DNA of 64,000 nt from Martinezella lusitana (GTDB lineage Bacteria > Pseudomonadota > Alphaproteobacteria > Rhizobiales > Rhizobiaceae): assembly GCF_014207095.1 (NCBI RefSeq), contig NZ_JACHBG010000001.1, positions 868,001-932,000 on the forward strand, given 5' to 3'. Under the pieces are notes generated by a model. It was not told the origin of the DNA and did not search any database. It saw nothing but the letters and a program-made list of their open reading frames with translations. Positions 1 through 8,828 of the stretch are shown piece by piece; the stretch's first letter is position 1, and each line of letters begins with the position of its first letter. The position numbers and the translations under genes are program-made.

Positions 1-1
1 G

Positions 2-43
2 GAACCGGTGGTCTTGCGCAAGTCCGCGGTAGCGGCGTTATAG
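2..43 (+). CDS. Possible C-terminal end of a gene entering from the left
   Basis: An open frame from base 2 ends at a TAG at 41-43 and would encode a 13-residue C-terminus. A hairpin followed by T residues lies about 30 bases downstream, as expected after a gene. The fragment is too short to assign a family, and frame choice rests only on the position of the stop and terminator. Confidence 0.3.
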   Translation, partial: EPVVLRKSAVAAL

Positions 44-74
44 ACAAGCTGTGTGACAGTTTGTTGAGGGCAAG

Positions 75-98
75 AATCCCCGTTTTGGCGGGATTTTT
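75..98 (+). terminator. Probable Rho-independent terminator
   Basis: AATCCC (75-80) pairs with GGGATT (90-95) around a short loop and runs into TTTTT. It would end the transcript of the gene entering from the left edge. Confidence 0.5.
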
Positions 99-301
99 CG
101 CTGAAAGAGGGGACCTTCAGACGGATCGTTCCTTGCAGGATTGTGCATATGACGCCCAGCCAATCACGGCGTGCAAGCCGTCCTTCTCCTCCACAGCTTG
201 GCGGCGGGTGGGCGAGGCGAGGTCGTCTTGGTTGCTGAGGAGGCGAGCACCGTTGCAAGATGAAGCTCAGCGAATCCCGGAGGCGATGGAGGAATGAGAG
301 C

Positions 302-859
302 ATGGGTCTGAGCGAGCGTCAGAAGATGGTTGGCGGGGAATGGTATTGCTGCTTCGATCCCGAACTCGATGATCTGCGTTGGCAGGCGCGGGAAGCCGTC
401 CACGAGCACAATACGATGTCGCCTGCCCAGCGCGGCAATCTCGGTCCGGCTCTGGCCAAGCTCCTAGGCGATGTCGCCGCGACAGCTTTTATCGAAGCGC
501 CGTTCCATTGCGCATACGGGATCAACATCTCGCTCGGCCACCGGGTCTATCTCAATGCCGGCTGCACCATTCTCGATAGCGGAAGCGTGCGCATCGGTGA
601 GGGCAGCATGCTGGGGCCTGGCGTGCATATATATTGTGCCGAGCATCATAAGGATCCGGCGCTGCGTGGAGCGGGTCTCGAAATCGCCCGCCCGGTCGCG
701 ATCGGCGCGAATGTATGGATCGGCGGCGGGGCGATCCTCATGGCGGGTGTAACGATCGGCGACGGAGCTATTATAGGGGCGGGAGCGGTCGTGACGAAGG
801 ACGTTGTGCCAGGTGCGACCGTTGTCGGCAATCCTGCGCGACCGATCGGCGCGAGATAG
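302..859 (+). CDS. Sugar O-acetyltransferase (Maa/NodL/LacA family)
   Basis: A predicted acetyl-CoA-dependent O-acetyltransferase of 185 residues acting on a sugar, in the maltose acetyltransferase/NodL family. Residues 1-60 match the Maa N-terminal helical domain (GGEWY, a Phe-Asp-Pro-Glu-Leu stretch). From about residue 75 there are hexapeptide repeats of a left-handed beta-helix (for example [24 protein letters not shown]). The catalytic His lies in the AEHHKDP segment near residue 115. The ATG at 302 follows a purine-rich GGAGG stretch; an in-frame ATG at 260 exists but would add a non-conserved extension. The substrate is unknown. NodL in rhizobia acetylates Nod factor, but no other nod gene is nearby, so a general sugar substrate is more likely. 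Confidence 0.88.
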   Translation: MGLSERQKMVGGEWYCCFDPELDDLRWQAREAVHEHNTMSPAQRGNLGPALAKLLGDVAATAFIEAPFHCAYGINISLGHRVYLNAGCTILDSGSVRIGEGSMLGPGVHIYCAEHHKDPALRGAGLEIARPVAIGANVWIGGGAILMAGVTIGDGAIIGAGAVVTKDVVPGATVVGNPARPIGAR

Positions 860-949
860 GCGCCCTCAAAGCATGTCGGGCAAACCGTGCGGCGGTCTTG
901 CGACAACGGCATGTGCGGCATCAAAGATCTATGACAGGGAATGCGAATC

Positions 950-1279
950 TCAGAGAGAGCGACGCGCCTCGTTCGCCGGGCGGCGCTTTTTCGCCCACCA
1001 GACGGAAAAGCGGCGGCGCCAGCGGCGCACGGCCCGCATGTCATGCGACAGCACGATGAGGCCCAACGGCAACATCCAGAAGCCGAGCACAGGCAGAAAG
1101 CCGAGCAGCCCGCCAAAAACGAGCGCTATCCCCAGGCCAACGCGCGCAAGGCGAGATCGGGGCAGTGGAATTCTCACAGAACCGAAAACCAGCTCGCGAG
1201 TGGATGGATCTATGCCAAAACGCCTTGTTTTCCGGGCGTTTCGGTCGGTATTTGCTGTCGTTCCGCTGTGATCGGTCAT
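950..1279 (-). CDS. Small PGPGW-like membrane protein
   Basis: A 109-residue predicted inner-membrane protein. A hydrophobic segment with GLGIALVFGGLLGFLPVLGFWMLP (in parts, about residues 40-70) is followed by a very basic tail rich in Arg and Trp (RRWRRRFSVWW). This arrangement resembles the PGPGW putative transmembrane family common in Rhizobiales, whose function is unknown. The frame continues upstream to 1375, but the ATG at 1279 precedes the family-like part. The gene is isolated, transcribed away from tRNA-Asn. Confidence 0.65.
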   Translation of the reverse strand: MTDHSGTTANTDRNARKTRRFGIDPSTRELVFGSVRIPLPRSRLARVGLGIALVFGGLLGFLPVLGFWMLPLGLIVLSHDMRAVRRWRRRFSVWWAKKRRPANEARRSL

Positions 1280-1395
1280 CCACAGGAAATGGTGAGGCGA
1301 CGAAATAATGCAAGAGAAATGCATTTTTTTGAAAAAACCGCTTGGCAAATCGGGAAAGCATTTGTAGAAGCCCACTCACACCGCGCCAAGCGCAT

Positions 1396-1470
1396 TCCCT
1401 GGTAGCTCAGCGGTAGAGCATTCGACTGTTAATCGACAGGTCGCCGGTTCGAATCCGGCCCGGGGAGCCA
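1396..1470 (+). tRNA. tRNA-Asn (GTT)
   Basis: A 75-nt tRNA with acceptor stem TCCCTGG/CCGGGGA, D arm GCTC-GAGC, anticodon loop CTGTTAA (anticodon GTT), the canonical GGTTCGAATCC T arm and an encoded 3' CCA at 1468-1470. Confidence 0.97.
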
Positions 1471-2222
1471 CTCTTTCTTCAGAAGAAGCAAGAAAAAATC
1501 ATGCGCATATAGCCCAACAAGGCTTACTGCGATGCGCTGAACATCCCGGCCTTTCCCTAAATCACTAAAATCAACTTGGCCCGCGCAACGTTGCCCGTCG
1601 TCGTTTCGATGTGACGTTTGCCTTGTTCTTTCCGAGCTGGCTTCTCTTTCGATCCCGGTTGTCGCCGTACCTCGACGGCCTTGAACTCAAAGCAGGCGGC
1701 GATGCGAGTCGGCTTTGCCCTGTTCCAGGGGCCGTGGTTCCTGGCGCAAACCCTGTGACAAACTTTTTGGGACAGTGCTTCCTGCGCCGCTTTTGTGACG
1801 GAGAGATAGATCTATTAACACAACTCAAAAGATCATATCTAGCCGTCTCAGCCAAAGATGGTTCCTGCTTCTTCGAGGAGTGGCCCGTGTTTCTCCGCGC
1901 ACGACTGCCACGATGGAGCGAAACAGGAAGACGCGGGGGCGACCGGTTGTCATTGTCCAGCAACAACAGGCGCTTGCATCCATGTCGGGCCATTGCTTCG
2001 CGATCCGAGCGTGCGGATGAGCGTGGAATGTACCACTCCGATACAGCCATGATTCTTGGCAGCCTCATCGCGGATCCATGCGGCGTTTCATTAAATTTTG
2101 TTCACCTTACGGTTGCTTCTGGGAATATGCGTAGATGTTCATGTGGCATTAATATGAGCCGGCGCATCTACTTGGATGCGTGAAATGCGCAGCATAGTCC
2201 CCCAATGCTTTAGAGGTTCGAC
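1471..2222. other. 750-bp stretch without a convincing gene
   Basis: Two overlapping long frames (1611-2183 plus, 1571-2068 minus) lack any recognisable domain and have poor composition for this genome, so I do not call them. Close to the next gene, GTAGATG (2131-2137) can pair with CATCTAC (2165-2171), which may form a leader hairpin for the 60-residue protein. I see no other structure here. Confidence 0.5.
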
Positions 2223-2405
2223 ATGAAAAACCTGCTTCTTGCATCCGCACTCGCACTGGCATCGGTCTTCGCCTTCAGCGCACCGTCCGAGGCCGCTCCG
2301 ATGCATCATCGTCACCACCACCACCATCAGCACTGCCAGATGAAGAAGGTGAAGCATAAGGTTCACGGCCGCTGGGTCGTTCGCACCGTCCGCGTCTGCC
2401 GTTAG
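2223..2405 (+). CDS. Small secreted histidine-rich protein
   Basis: A 60-residue protein with a clear Sec signal peptide (MKNLLLAS, hydrophobic core, cleavage likely after SEA near residue 24). The mature peptide has only about 36 residues and begins with a His-rich block (six of seven consecutive residues His around positions 28-36) followed by Lys/Arg/Val-rich sequence with two Cys. The His cluster suggests binding of a transition metal in the periplasm, which is an inference. A strong terminator lies 40 bases downstream, so it is a single-gene transcript. I do not recognise a named family. Confidence 0.72.
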   Translation: MKNLLLASALALASVFAFSAPSEAAPMHHRHHHHHQHCQMKKVKHKVHGRWVVRTVRVCR

Positions 2406-2442
2406 ACGGTTCGAACTGGCGCAAATTCCCTACGCAGCAATT

Positions 2443-2484
2443 CGGCCGCTCCCGATAGTCTCGGAAGCGGCCGTTGGTTTTTTT
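2443..2484 (+). terminator. Rho-independent terminator
   Basis: CGGCCGCT (2443-2450) pairs with AGCGGCCG (2466-2473), extended by CCGA/TCGG, and is followed by TTGG and a run of seven T. It ends the transcript of the His-rich small protein. Confidence 0.85.
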
Positions 2485-2559
2485 GGATAACTTTGTGACC
2501 GGGATGCACTGCGGGCGTTTCGCTACCCTACACACCCACCGCGGACCTGCGCCGCGGCG

Positions 2560-2889
2560 TCAGGGACGGATTTCCAGCATCACGCCGCCATGGTGTCGGT
2601 GATAATAGGGGCGGTCGTCATACCAACCGCGATGCCAGCCTCGGTTCCAATGCCGGCGATCCCAATCCCGCTCTTCGTCATCGCGCCAATGGTGGCGGGC
2701 ACGCCAGTAAGACCGGCGATCATAGTCTGAATCAGGGTGCCAGCGTGAACCCTGTTCCTGCACGAGAATGACATTGGGGGGCAGTGCCGGTGAAACGCCG
2801 AGCGGGGCTGCCATTGTCGGCAGCGCGACCGACAGCAGGGACCCAACGGTCAATGCAGCGGTCAGAGCGATTGAAGCGATATATTTCAA
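2560..2889 (-). CDS. Small secreted Trp/His/Arg-rich protein
   Basis: A 109-residue protein with signal peptide (MKYIASIALTAALTVGSLLS, cut near MAAP) and a mature part dominated by Trp, Arg, Asp, His and Tyr (repeated HWR, RHWNRGWHRGWYDD patterns). It resembles the many uncharacterised periplasmic or outer-membrane-associated small proteins of Rhizobiales. The start is taken as TTG at 2889 because AAAGGAG (2898-2904) sits 8 bases upstream. An ATG at 2925 is in frame but would place charged residues before the signal peptide. No function can be assigned. Confidence 0.65.
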   Translation of the reverse strand: MKYIASIALTAALTVGSLLSVALPTMAAPLGVSPALPPNVILVQEQGSRWHPDSDYDRRSYWRARHHWRDDEERDWDRRHWNRGWHRGWYDDRPYYHRHHGGVMLEIRP

Positions 2890-3034
2890 GGCGGTAACTC
2901 CTTTATTCAGCTTCGTCCCTTTCATCCTTAAACGCCACGGTCGCGACAAGGTTCCCCCTTCCGGTTGATGGGGGCGATGCCGCGACACGCGTTTTTGGAG
3001 AGGAAGCCTTCCTTTTCAGGAGTTTGCCGGCAAG

Positions 3035-3067
3035 AAAAAAGGGGGCCGGCAGGGAAAGCCGGACCCC
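3035..3067 (-). terminator. Rho-independent terminator of the porin gene
   Basis: On the minus strand a GC-rich hairpin (3041-3067, ten pairs with one mismatch, 7-nt loop) is followed by TTTTTTC, about 35 bases after the porin stop codon. Confidence 0.85.
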
Positions 3068-3101
3068 TTCCTTCTCTGATCGGAGGTCAAATCTGATCAG
3101 G

Positions 3102-4205
3102 TTAGAAGTTGCGCTCGAAGCGGAGAATGCCGGAGATGGTGTCATCATGGGCATAATCATAGTGAACGTAAGTCAGTTCCGGCTCGACCAGGAGGTTCTT
3201 GACCGGGTTGAACTTCAGGTTCGTCGTTGCTTCGAAGATCTTGGAGTCGCTGTAGGCGAGCTGAACATTCCACTTCAGCTTGTCGTTGACCGGAACGCCA
3301 ACGCCGCCCCAAACTGCCCAATCGCCCCAGCCGCACTTCGATGCATTGACAGTGCCGTTCGGCGCCGTGCAAGCGGAAACGTCCTGGTTGGTGCCGGCAT
3401 ACTTGTTGAGCTTGCTGCCGTCGGTGTTCCAGCCGCCCATCAAGAAGGCCGAGAATGCGCCGAAGTCAGCATCGATACGAGCCTTGATGGCGCCTTCTTC
3501 GACGATCGAGTCGTAACCGCCAACGACCTTGAAGCCCCATGCACCGGACTTGAAGCCGGCACCGGCAACAACGTCAGGAGCGTAGTGGTTTGCTTCGTCG
3601 TCGGTCCACCAGCTTGCACCGTAGGAAGCGCCGGAGCCGCTGGAGTTGCTGTCTTCAACCGAGACCACAGCCGAGAAGCCGTTGCCGGCATCATATTCAT
3701 AGGTGATCTGGTTCAGTTCGTACGGGCCGTCATAGATCACGTCGTCGTTGATGACGTCGCCGGCGTAACCGATGTAGGAGTTGTACTGCGAGTCTTTCTT
3801 ACCGACCGTGAAGCCGCCGAGGCTGATGTAGGACCACAGCAGGTTGGTGCTGGTAGCATTACCGTCATGCCAGTCCCAACGAACGATGGTTTCGGTCTTC
3901 AGCGGACCGTATTCGGTGTCGGTTGCGGTGCTGACATTCAGCTCAGCACGGGTGTGCCACAGCGTGCCGTTATGGCTATTGCGGTTGTAAGCATCGTACC
4001 ATTCACCTTCCGTACGAACCTTGCCGCCGATCTTGAGGCAGGTTTCGGTACCCGGGATGAAGAAGTAGCCCGCACCGTATGCGTCGCAGATGCGAACGTA
4101 TTCCAGCGGCTCCGGCTCAGCGGCAACGATGGCATCCGCTGCGTGAGCACCGGATACTGCTGCCAGCGCAGCAGCGGAGCCGAGAAGAAGGCTCTTGATG
4201 TTCAT
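3102..4205 (-). CDS. Outer-membrane porin, Omp2b/RopA type
   Basis: A 367-residue porin of the alphaproteobacterial Porin_2 family (Brucella Omp2b, Rhizobium RopA). It has a 22-residue signal peptide ending SGAHAADA. The conserved N-terminal segment VRICDAYGAGYFFIPGTETC carries the family's two Cys, and then come alternating beta-strand segments rich in Gly, Asp, Asn and aromatics. The C-terminus ends in Phe (RFERNF), as needed for BAM-dependent insertion. It should form a trimeric 16-strand general diffusion channel. The ATG at 4205 follows TTGGAG; the frame extends to 4280 without a better start. It is a single gene with its own terminator and a long upstream region. Confidence 0.93.
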   Translation of the reverse strand: MNIKSLLLGSAAALAAVSGAHAADAIVAAEPEPLEYVRICDAYGAGYFFIPGTETCLKIGGKVRTEGEWYDAYNRNSHNGTLWHTRAELNVSTATDTEYGPLKTETIVRWDWHDGNATSTNLLWSYISLGGFTVGKKDSQYNSYIGYAGDVINDDVIYDGPYELNQITYEYDAGNGFSAVVSVEDSNSSGSGASYGASWWTDDEANHYAPDVVAGAGFKSGAWGFKVVGGYDSIVEEGAIKARIDADFGAFSAFLMGGWNTDGSKLNKYAGTNQDVSACTAPNGTVNASKCGWGDWAVWGGVGVPVNDKLKWNVQLAYSDSKIFEATTNLKFNPVKNLLVEPELTYVHYDYAHDDTISGILRFERNF

Positions 4206-4898
4206 AATAACTCCAATCTCTCTTGATTGGGCGTGAGATATCGCGCCGAAAATCGACGTGCCCAACCCCATCCCGTTCATGTTCCCTATCAGTAGGTGCG
4301 AAGTAATCAGCCTCGCGAACTATTTCCTGAACCTGCTTCACTGATTTGGCAAGATACTAAGATGAGCGAACTATATGCGCCCTATTCGAAAAATAAGTTT
4401 GTTGCAAAAATGACGCAATTCAACGGTGACACCGGTCAGGCGCCACATTTCGCTCTTCATCGGGATAATCGGAAAACGGTGCCGTTGGGCCGAATGCGAC
4501 GGGAAACCTCGCGATAGCGCGGGCGGCAAAGGATTAGTTGGCTGGGAAAATCATGACGATTCACGGTCAATCGCATTTGGCAGCGATGCCACATGTCAGG
4601 CGGTTTTGCGGCTCTCTAGACCACGGCATAGACGAAGCCTGGCGGTCTCGTGGAGGTCCTTGGCGCCGCGCAGCGTCATAAGGGTGCGTCCGACGACACT
4701 ACTGGGGGCGTAGTCTCATCGGACGCGGCACTGCCCGGCTCAGGGGTGGCATCTAAGCCGGTAGAAATGAGCCTAGCATCTACCATAGGTTTCTATAACC
4801 TACCTGAATGGGCTGGCCGAGCCGCTGCTCTGGCATGGTGCATTTGGCAGCCAACTGAGGAGGACCGGTCGAGCTATCGAAGCGTCGAAAACAGCGGT
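4206..4898. other. 690-bp intergenic region with stacked hairpins
   Basis: The end nearest the porin carries its leader and promoter. Between 4684 and 4803 there are three consecutive inverted repeats. GCGTCCGA (4686-4693) pairs with TCGGACGC (4719-4726), enclosing ACTAC/GTAGT (4698-4702/4710-4714) across a symmetric 4+4 internal loop. GGTAGA pairs with TCTACC (4760-4765/4779-4784). TAGGTT pairs with AACCTA (4786-4791/4797-4802). No frame in the region looks coding. It may be a small structured RNA or leader. Confidence 0.35.
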
Positions 4899-5348
4899 TT
4901 AGCCCTTCGGCCTATCCCATCGCAGATGAAGGATCGGGTAGGGACGGCCCTGATCATCCAGTTCCGAACGGCTCGTCACCTTAAAGCCGAGACGTTCGTA
5001 GAAACCTGTCGCATCCGGGTTCTGTTCGTTGACATCGACCGTCACGGCATCTTTTCCTGCCCGAAAGCTGTCGAGAAGAAGACGGCCCAAGCCCATTCCC
5101 CGGCTGTCGGCGTGCACGAAAAGCGCATCCATATGATGTTCGGTGGTCCCCAGAAACGCGTGCGGGAGATCATGGTCGTCGACCGCTACCGTAAATTCGG
5201 CATTCGGCAGATATTCCTCAGCGACCATCTTGCCGATCGTCTCGCGATTGGCAGCATCGAGAAAATGGTGGGTAGCTTCGACCGCCGTCCGCCATATCTC
5301 GTAATTCCGCAGGAGGTCGGCCGAATTGGCCTGCCGCAAATGGAACAT
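4899..5348 (-). CDS. GNAT N-acetyltransferase, YjaB-like
   Basis: A 149-residue GNAT enzyme closely resembling E. coli YjaB along its length: VEATHHFLDAANRE near the N-terminus, HMDALFVHADSRGMGLGRLLL as motif A (acetyl-CoA pyrophosphate-binding RGMGLG), then DVNEQNPDATGFYERLGFK and the SELDDQGRPYPILHL ending. It transfers acetyl from acetyl-CoA to an unknown amine. The ATG at 5348 has AAGGA six bases upstream; longer in-frame starts add sequence absent from the family. Transcribed in the same direction as the ABC exporter upstream, about 195 bases away. Confidence 0.85.
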   Translation of the reverse strand: MFHLRQANSADLLRNYEIWRTAVEATHHFLDAANRETIGKMVAEEYLPNAEFTVAVDDHDLPHAFLGTTEHHMDALFVHADSRGMGLGRLLLDSFRAGKDAVTVDVNEQNPDATGFYERLGFKVTSRSELDDQGRPYPILHLRWDRPKG

Positions 5349-5543
5349 GTCATATCCTTGAGTGTCTTTTGCCATTGGTAATAGTCTTTTGAAGTTTTGG
5401 ACCGCACGCGGAAAAGTTGTCCGGCGGCAGAGCCCGCCCTGTCGACCGGCGGCGCTGTACCTGGCTTCAAGCCTGTCGTCCATCACGAGGCGATAGGCAA
5501 ATGGCCGATAGAACCGCCAATTTCAAACCCAGCGTGTCGGGAA

Positions 5544-7397
5544 TTAGCCGATCTCCTTGGCGAGGAAGCCATCCGTTTGGCGTTTCCATAAGCGTGCAAA
5601 CAGGCCGTCCCGTTTGACCAGCTCTTCCGGTGGACCTTCTTCCACTATGCGCCCGTGGTCGAGTACAATGATCCGGTCCATCTTGGCGATGGTTGAAAGA
5701 CGATGCGCAATGGCGATGACAGTCTTTCCCTCCATCATCAGATTGAGCTTTTCCTGAATGGCTGCTTCCGATTCGCTGTCGAGAGCCGAAGTTGCCTCGT
5801 CCAGCACCAGAATCGGCGCATCCTTCAGCAGCACCCGCGCTATGGCGATGCGCTGGCGCTGACCGCCGGAGAGCCGTATGCCTCGATCGCCCACGAAGGC
5901 GCTATAGCCCTTGCGGCCTTCTCCATCGGCAAGGGCGGCGATGAAGGCTTCGGCGCTTGCCATCTTGGCGGCATGCTCGATCTCGTCCTGCCTCGCTTCG
6001 GGCCGGCCGTAGCGGATATTGTCACCGACCGAGCGATGCAGCAGCGCGACGTCCTGGGCGATGACGCCGATATTTCGGCGAAGGCTGGCTTGCGTAACCT
6101 CACGGATATCCTGTCCATCGACGAGGATTGCGCCGCCCTTCAGCTCGTAGAAACGCAACAGCAGGTTCACCAGCGTGGTCTTGCCGGCGCCCGAGAGGCC
6201 GACGAGCCCGACTTTTTCGCCTGCGCGCACAGTGACCGACAGGCCATCGATGACTGGTTTCCCGGCTTTGTAGGAGAAGTGGATGTCCTCGAAGCGTATT
6301 TCTCCGCGACTAACAGTCAGTTCGCCCGCGCCGGGCCGATCTGTAATGGTGGGTGGTGTCGTCATCACCGGCATGGCATCCTTGATGGTGCCGATTGCCT
6401 GAAAGATCTGCTGAGCCATCTGCAGGAACGTGAAGGTCTGCCCGGAGAGGCGGTGCAGAATATAGACCGCCGCGACGAACTGCCCAATCGTGAGAAAGCC
6501 CGCGACGAGGCCGGAAAGGCCAATGGAAAGTATCGACAACCAAAGCGCCATGTTGAGCGCCACGACAATGAGTTCCGAGGTGCGATAGATGCGCTGTTCC
6601 CTATGCTGCGTCTGCACCGATTTCTGGATGATGCTGCGGATCGCGCCGGCTTCAGTGTCTTCTGCCGCGAACTGCTTGATCATCTGCATGTTGCTGTAGA
6701 GATCGGTGATGGCACCGGCGACGAGGCTGCGCTGCTTGGCCGTGCGGCGCGAGCGTTCGGCGAAGGTCGGTGCCATCTTCAAGGCGAGAACGACGTTGAG
6801 CGCGATCCATATGAAGACCGGCAGCGCAAGCTGCCATGACAAGGCACCGAGAAGAACTACGGATCCGACCATTTGCAGCAGGAACCGCGGAATGGTCTGG
6901 AAGCCGATGATGATCTGCTGTTGGACGGCCGACGCCACCTGCGACAGGCGTGACGCGACCTGTCCGGCAAAGAGATCATGAAAGAAGGCGAGATCCTGCC
7001 GTTCCACCGCTTTGTGACCTTGCCACTGGATCGCAGCGGGCATGCCGACGCTCAGAGTATGAGAGGTGAGGGTGTTGGTGAGGAACGAGGCGATGGGCAT
7101 CGCCGGAAAGATCAGGAGCCCGAGAAAGGCAAGCAGCGGCCAATCATTGTGAATGAAGGCAGGCGCGCCCATTGTCGTAACGCCGTCGACGATAACAGAC
7201 AGTCCCCAGACAATCGCCAGATTGATGGCTTCGACCGCCATGGAGGCAAGGGTCATGGCGATCAGGATGCCGCGAAACATCGATATGAAATGCAGAAGCA
7301 CCATCACCGGCCCCTTGGTGGGCAGCGGTTGATAAGGGATGTCCAGCGGTTTGATCAGCGCTTCGAAGGGACGATAGATTGCGTCTGAAATCGACAT
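5544..7397 (-). CDS. ABC exporter, fused permease and ATPase
   Basis: A 617-residue half-transporter of the ABCB/MsbA-like type that should work as a homodimer in the inner membrane. Residues 1-350 hold about six membrane segments. The ATPase domain has Walker A GLSGAGKTT, Q-loop (IAQDVALL), signature LSGGQRQR, Walker B ILVLDEATSALD and H-loop AHRLST, all intact. The exported substrate is not evident from sequence or neighbours. The start at 7397 lacks a strong ribosome-binding site, but the N-terminal soluble stretch before the first membrane segment is usual for this subfamily. Confidence 0.9.
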   Translation of the reverse strand: MSISDAIYRPFEALIKPLDIPYQPLPTKGPVMVLLHFISMFRGILIAMTLASMAVEAINLAIVWGLSVIVDGVTTMGAPAFIHNDWPLLAFLGLLIFPAMPIASFLTNTLTSHTLSVGMPAAIQWQGHKAVERQDLAFFHDLFAGQVASRLSQVASAVQQQIIIGFQTIPRFLLQMVGSVVLLGALSWQLALPVFIWIALNVVLALKMAPTFAERSRRTAKQRSLVAGAITDLYSNMQMIKQFAAEDTEAGAIRSIIQKSVQTQHREQRIYRTSELIVVALNMALWLSILSIGLSGLVAGFLTIGQFVAAVYILHRLSGQTFTFLQMAQQIFQAIGTIKDAMPVMTTPPTITDRPGAGELTVSRGEIRFEDIHFSYKAGKPVIDGLSVTVRAGEKVGLVGLSGAGKTTLVNLLLRFYELKGGAILVDGQDIREVTQASLRRNIGVIAQDVALLHRSVGDNIRYGRPEARQDEIEHAAKMASAEAFIAALADGEGRKGYSAFVGDRGIRLSGGQRQRIAIARVLLKDAPILVLDEATSALDSESEAAIQEKLNLMMEGKTVIAIAHRLSTIAKMDRIIVLDHGRIVEEGPPEELVKRDGLFARLWKRQTDGFLAKEIG

Positions 7398-7594
7398 GGG
7401 CCGCTCGAGTCAAAATGGGGTTGAGACGCGGGCACTCGGTTACGCGGATCGCATAGAATCATCTTCCGGCTGTAATCTCAACGGGAAATATGCTGGTGAT
7501 TGATCTAGGCGCGCGACGCCGCTGCGACAATACACTCGACATGCGGTTGCGAGGCGCCCGGGCAGCCGCCTTGCGAGACAGGATGGGGTTTCGA

Positions 7595-8353
7595 TCAGTT
7601 TGGGGAATCGGTTGCAACGACCTCCCACTTTCCGAACTCAGTCAGGCCGATGGCCGTCGCTAGCGCCATCGAGGCGTGATTGTCGAGCTGGCAGCGATAT
7701 TGTGGTTCGTATCCCTGCGCGTAGGCTTGCCGGCTGATGGCCCGCATCACGTTTCGGGCATGACCTTTTCCTCGGAATGCGGTCAGCGTCAATACGCCGA
7801 CATCGGCGATGGGGGCGTCGTTCCACGGATACATGCTGGCGGCGCAGACGAGATGCGGTCCTTCAAACGCACCGAATACCAGCCAGTGGTCCAGCTCCAC
7901 ATAAGCGGCGTCCAGGTCCTCATCCGAAGCTGCCGCCTGAAACTCCTCGAATATAGCGCGATCCAGCTCCGTCAATTGCCGTACTTGGTTTGGGGAGGTC
8001 TCCTGCAGAAGTGATTGTTTCGCCGGCTCAAGATAATAAAAAACTGCATCCGCGCCATTGAGAATTATCTCGGCGTTTTCCAGCTCCCGACGAAATTCGG
8101 CCTCAGAGAGGTCAGCTTTCTCGTGCAGGCCTAACCTGTCGGCGACCGCCGTTGTCACAGCCGCTTGAACCGCAGCCTCGGGCCGATGCAGCACCATCGC
8201 GCGGTTGTCGTCATCAAGATCGGGGCTGACTGCGAGAGAAAATTGATCGTCGCGATGAAGGATCGTGCCGGTCTGGAAGTGCTTTCGCCAAAATGCCGTC
8301 ACCGTCGCGGAAAAGAGGTCGCGTTGGTGATTCAACCGTGATGTGTCGCTCAT
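7595..8353 (-). CDS. GNAT-family N-acetyltransferase, two-part
   Basis: A 252-residue protein with a C-terminal GNAT fold: VGVLTLTAFRGKGHARNVMRAI (about residues 184-205) has the R-x-x-G-x-A acetyl-CoA-binding pattern, followed by QYRCQLDNHASMALATAIGL typical of motif B. Residues 1-110 form a less conserved N-terminal half, as in FR47-like GNAT proteins. The substrate is unknown. The neighbours do not suggest a pathway, and I see no strong ribosome-binding site. Confidence 0.78.
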   Translation of the reverse strand: MSDTSRLNHQRDLFSATVTAFWRKHFQTGTILHRDDQFSLAVSPDLDDDNRAMVLHRPEAAVQAAVTTAVADRLGLHEKADLSEAEFRRELENAEIILNGADAVFYYLEPAKQSLLQETSPNQVRQLTELDRAIFEEFQAAASDEDLDAAYVELDHWLVFGAFEGPHLVCAASMYPWNDAPIADVGVLTLTAFRGKGHARNVMRAISRQAYAQGYEPQYRCQLDNHASMALATAIGLTEFGKWEVVATDSPN

Positions 8354-8531
8354 CTGTATATGTACCCTTGGGGTGTATCGGCGTCAGTTAGTCCGATCCG
8401 GGTCATGTTGCAATTATCAAGGGCAATTTCATGCCTGTGCTGGCTTCTCAGGCCTTGTTGTCGCCGACGCGGCCCGACCGCTGGCGATCGGGCATAAATC
8501 TCTTGTTGGCATGGGTGTCGAATCGCCGGCG

Positions 8532-8828
8532 CTAATCCGTGAGCTTGCCGATTACGAGACCGGCAAAGAGGCCGAGAAGGGCGGTCGCGACGAGGATCGA
8601 GCTCGTGGCAGTAGGGTTTTCTCTTGCCGCCTGCACGACATTTCGCCCCTCTGCGCGTGCGTGGTCGGCAATGTGGGTGACTTTCGCCTTGGTCGAAGAA
8701 AGGGCTTCGTCAGCTCGCTCAGAGGCACTGTCGATCCTTTTCACCAGGTCGGCCGAAAGCTTGCCGATCTGGTTTCGAAGTTCCTCGATTTGCGCGTTGA
8801 TGTCTTGATCGAGCTTCATATCGGCCAT
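8532..8828 (-). CDS. DUF883/ElaB-YqjD-like membrane-anchored protein
   Basis: A 98-residue protein made of a long amphipathic helix rich in Glu, Lys and Ala (about residues 5-70, coiled-coil-like) and one C-terminal membrane segment (SSILVATALLGLFAGLVIGKL). This is the layout of the ElaB/YqjD/YgaM (DUF883) family. E. coli members are tail-anchored in the inner membrane and bind ribosomes in stationary phase; whether this protein does so is inference. AGGAAA precedes the ATG at 8828. Confidence 0.75.
   Translation of the reverse strand: MADMKLDQDINAQIEELRNQIGKLSADLVKRIDSASERADEALSSTKAKVTHIADHARAEGRNVVQAARENPTATSSILVATALLGLFAGLVIGKLTD

Noticed and set aside
302..859. nodL as the identity of the first acetyltransferase
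   Set aside because: The family fits, but no nod box or other nod gene is present, so a symbiotic role is unsupported.
1571..2183. Overlapping open frames on both strands downstream of tRNA-Asn
   Set aside because: No motif, no good ribosome-binding site and atypical composition in both directions; left as non-coding.
3024..4226. Long plus-strand open frame (400 codons) across the porin gene
   Set aside because: It is the mirror frame of the porin. The minus strand has the signal peptide, porin motifs, ribosome-binding site and terminator.
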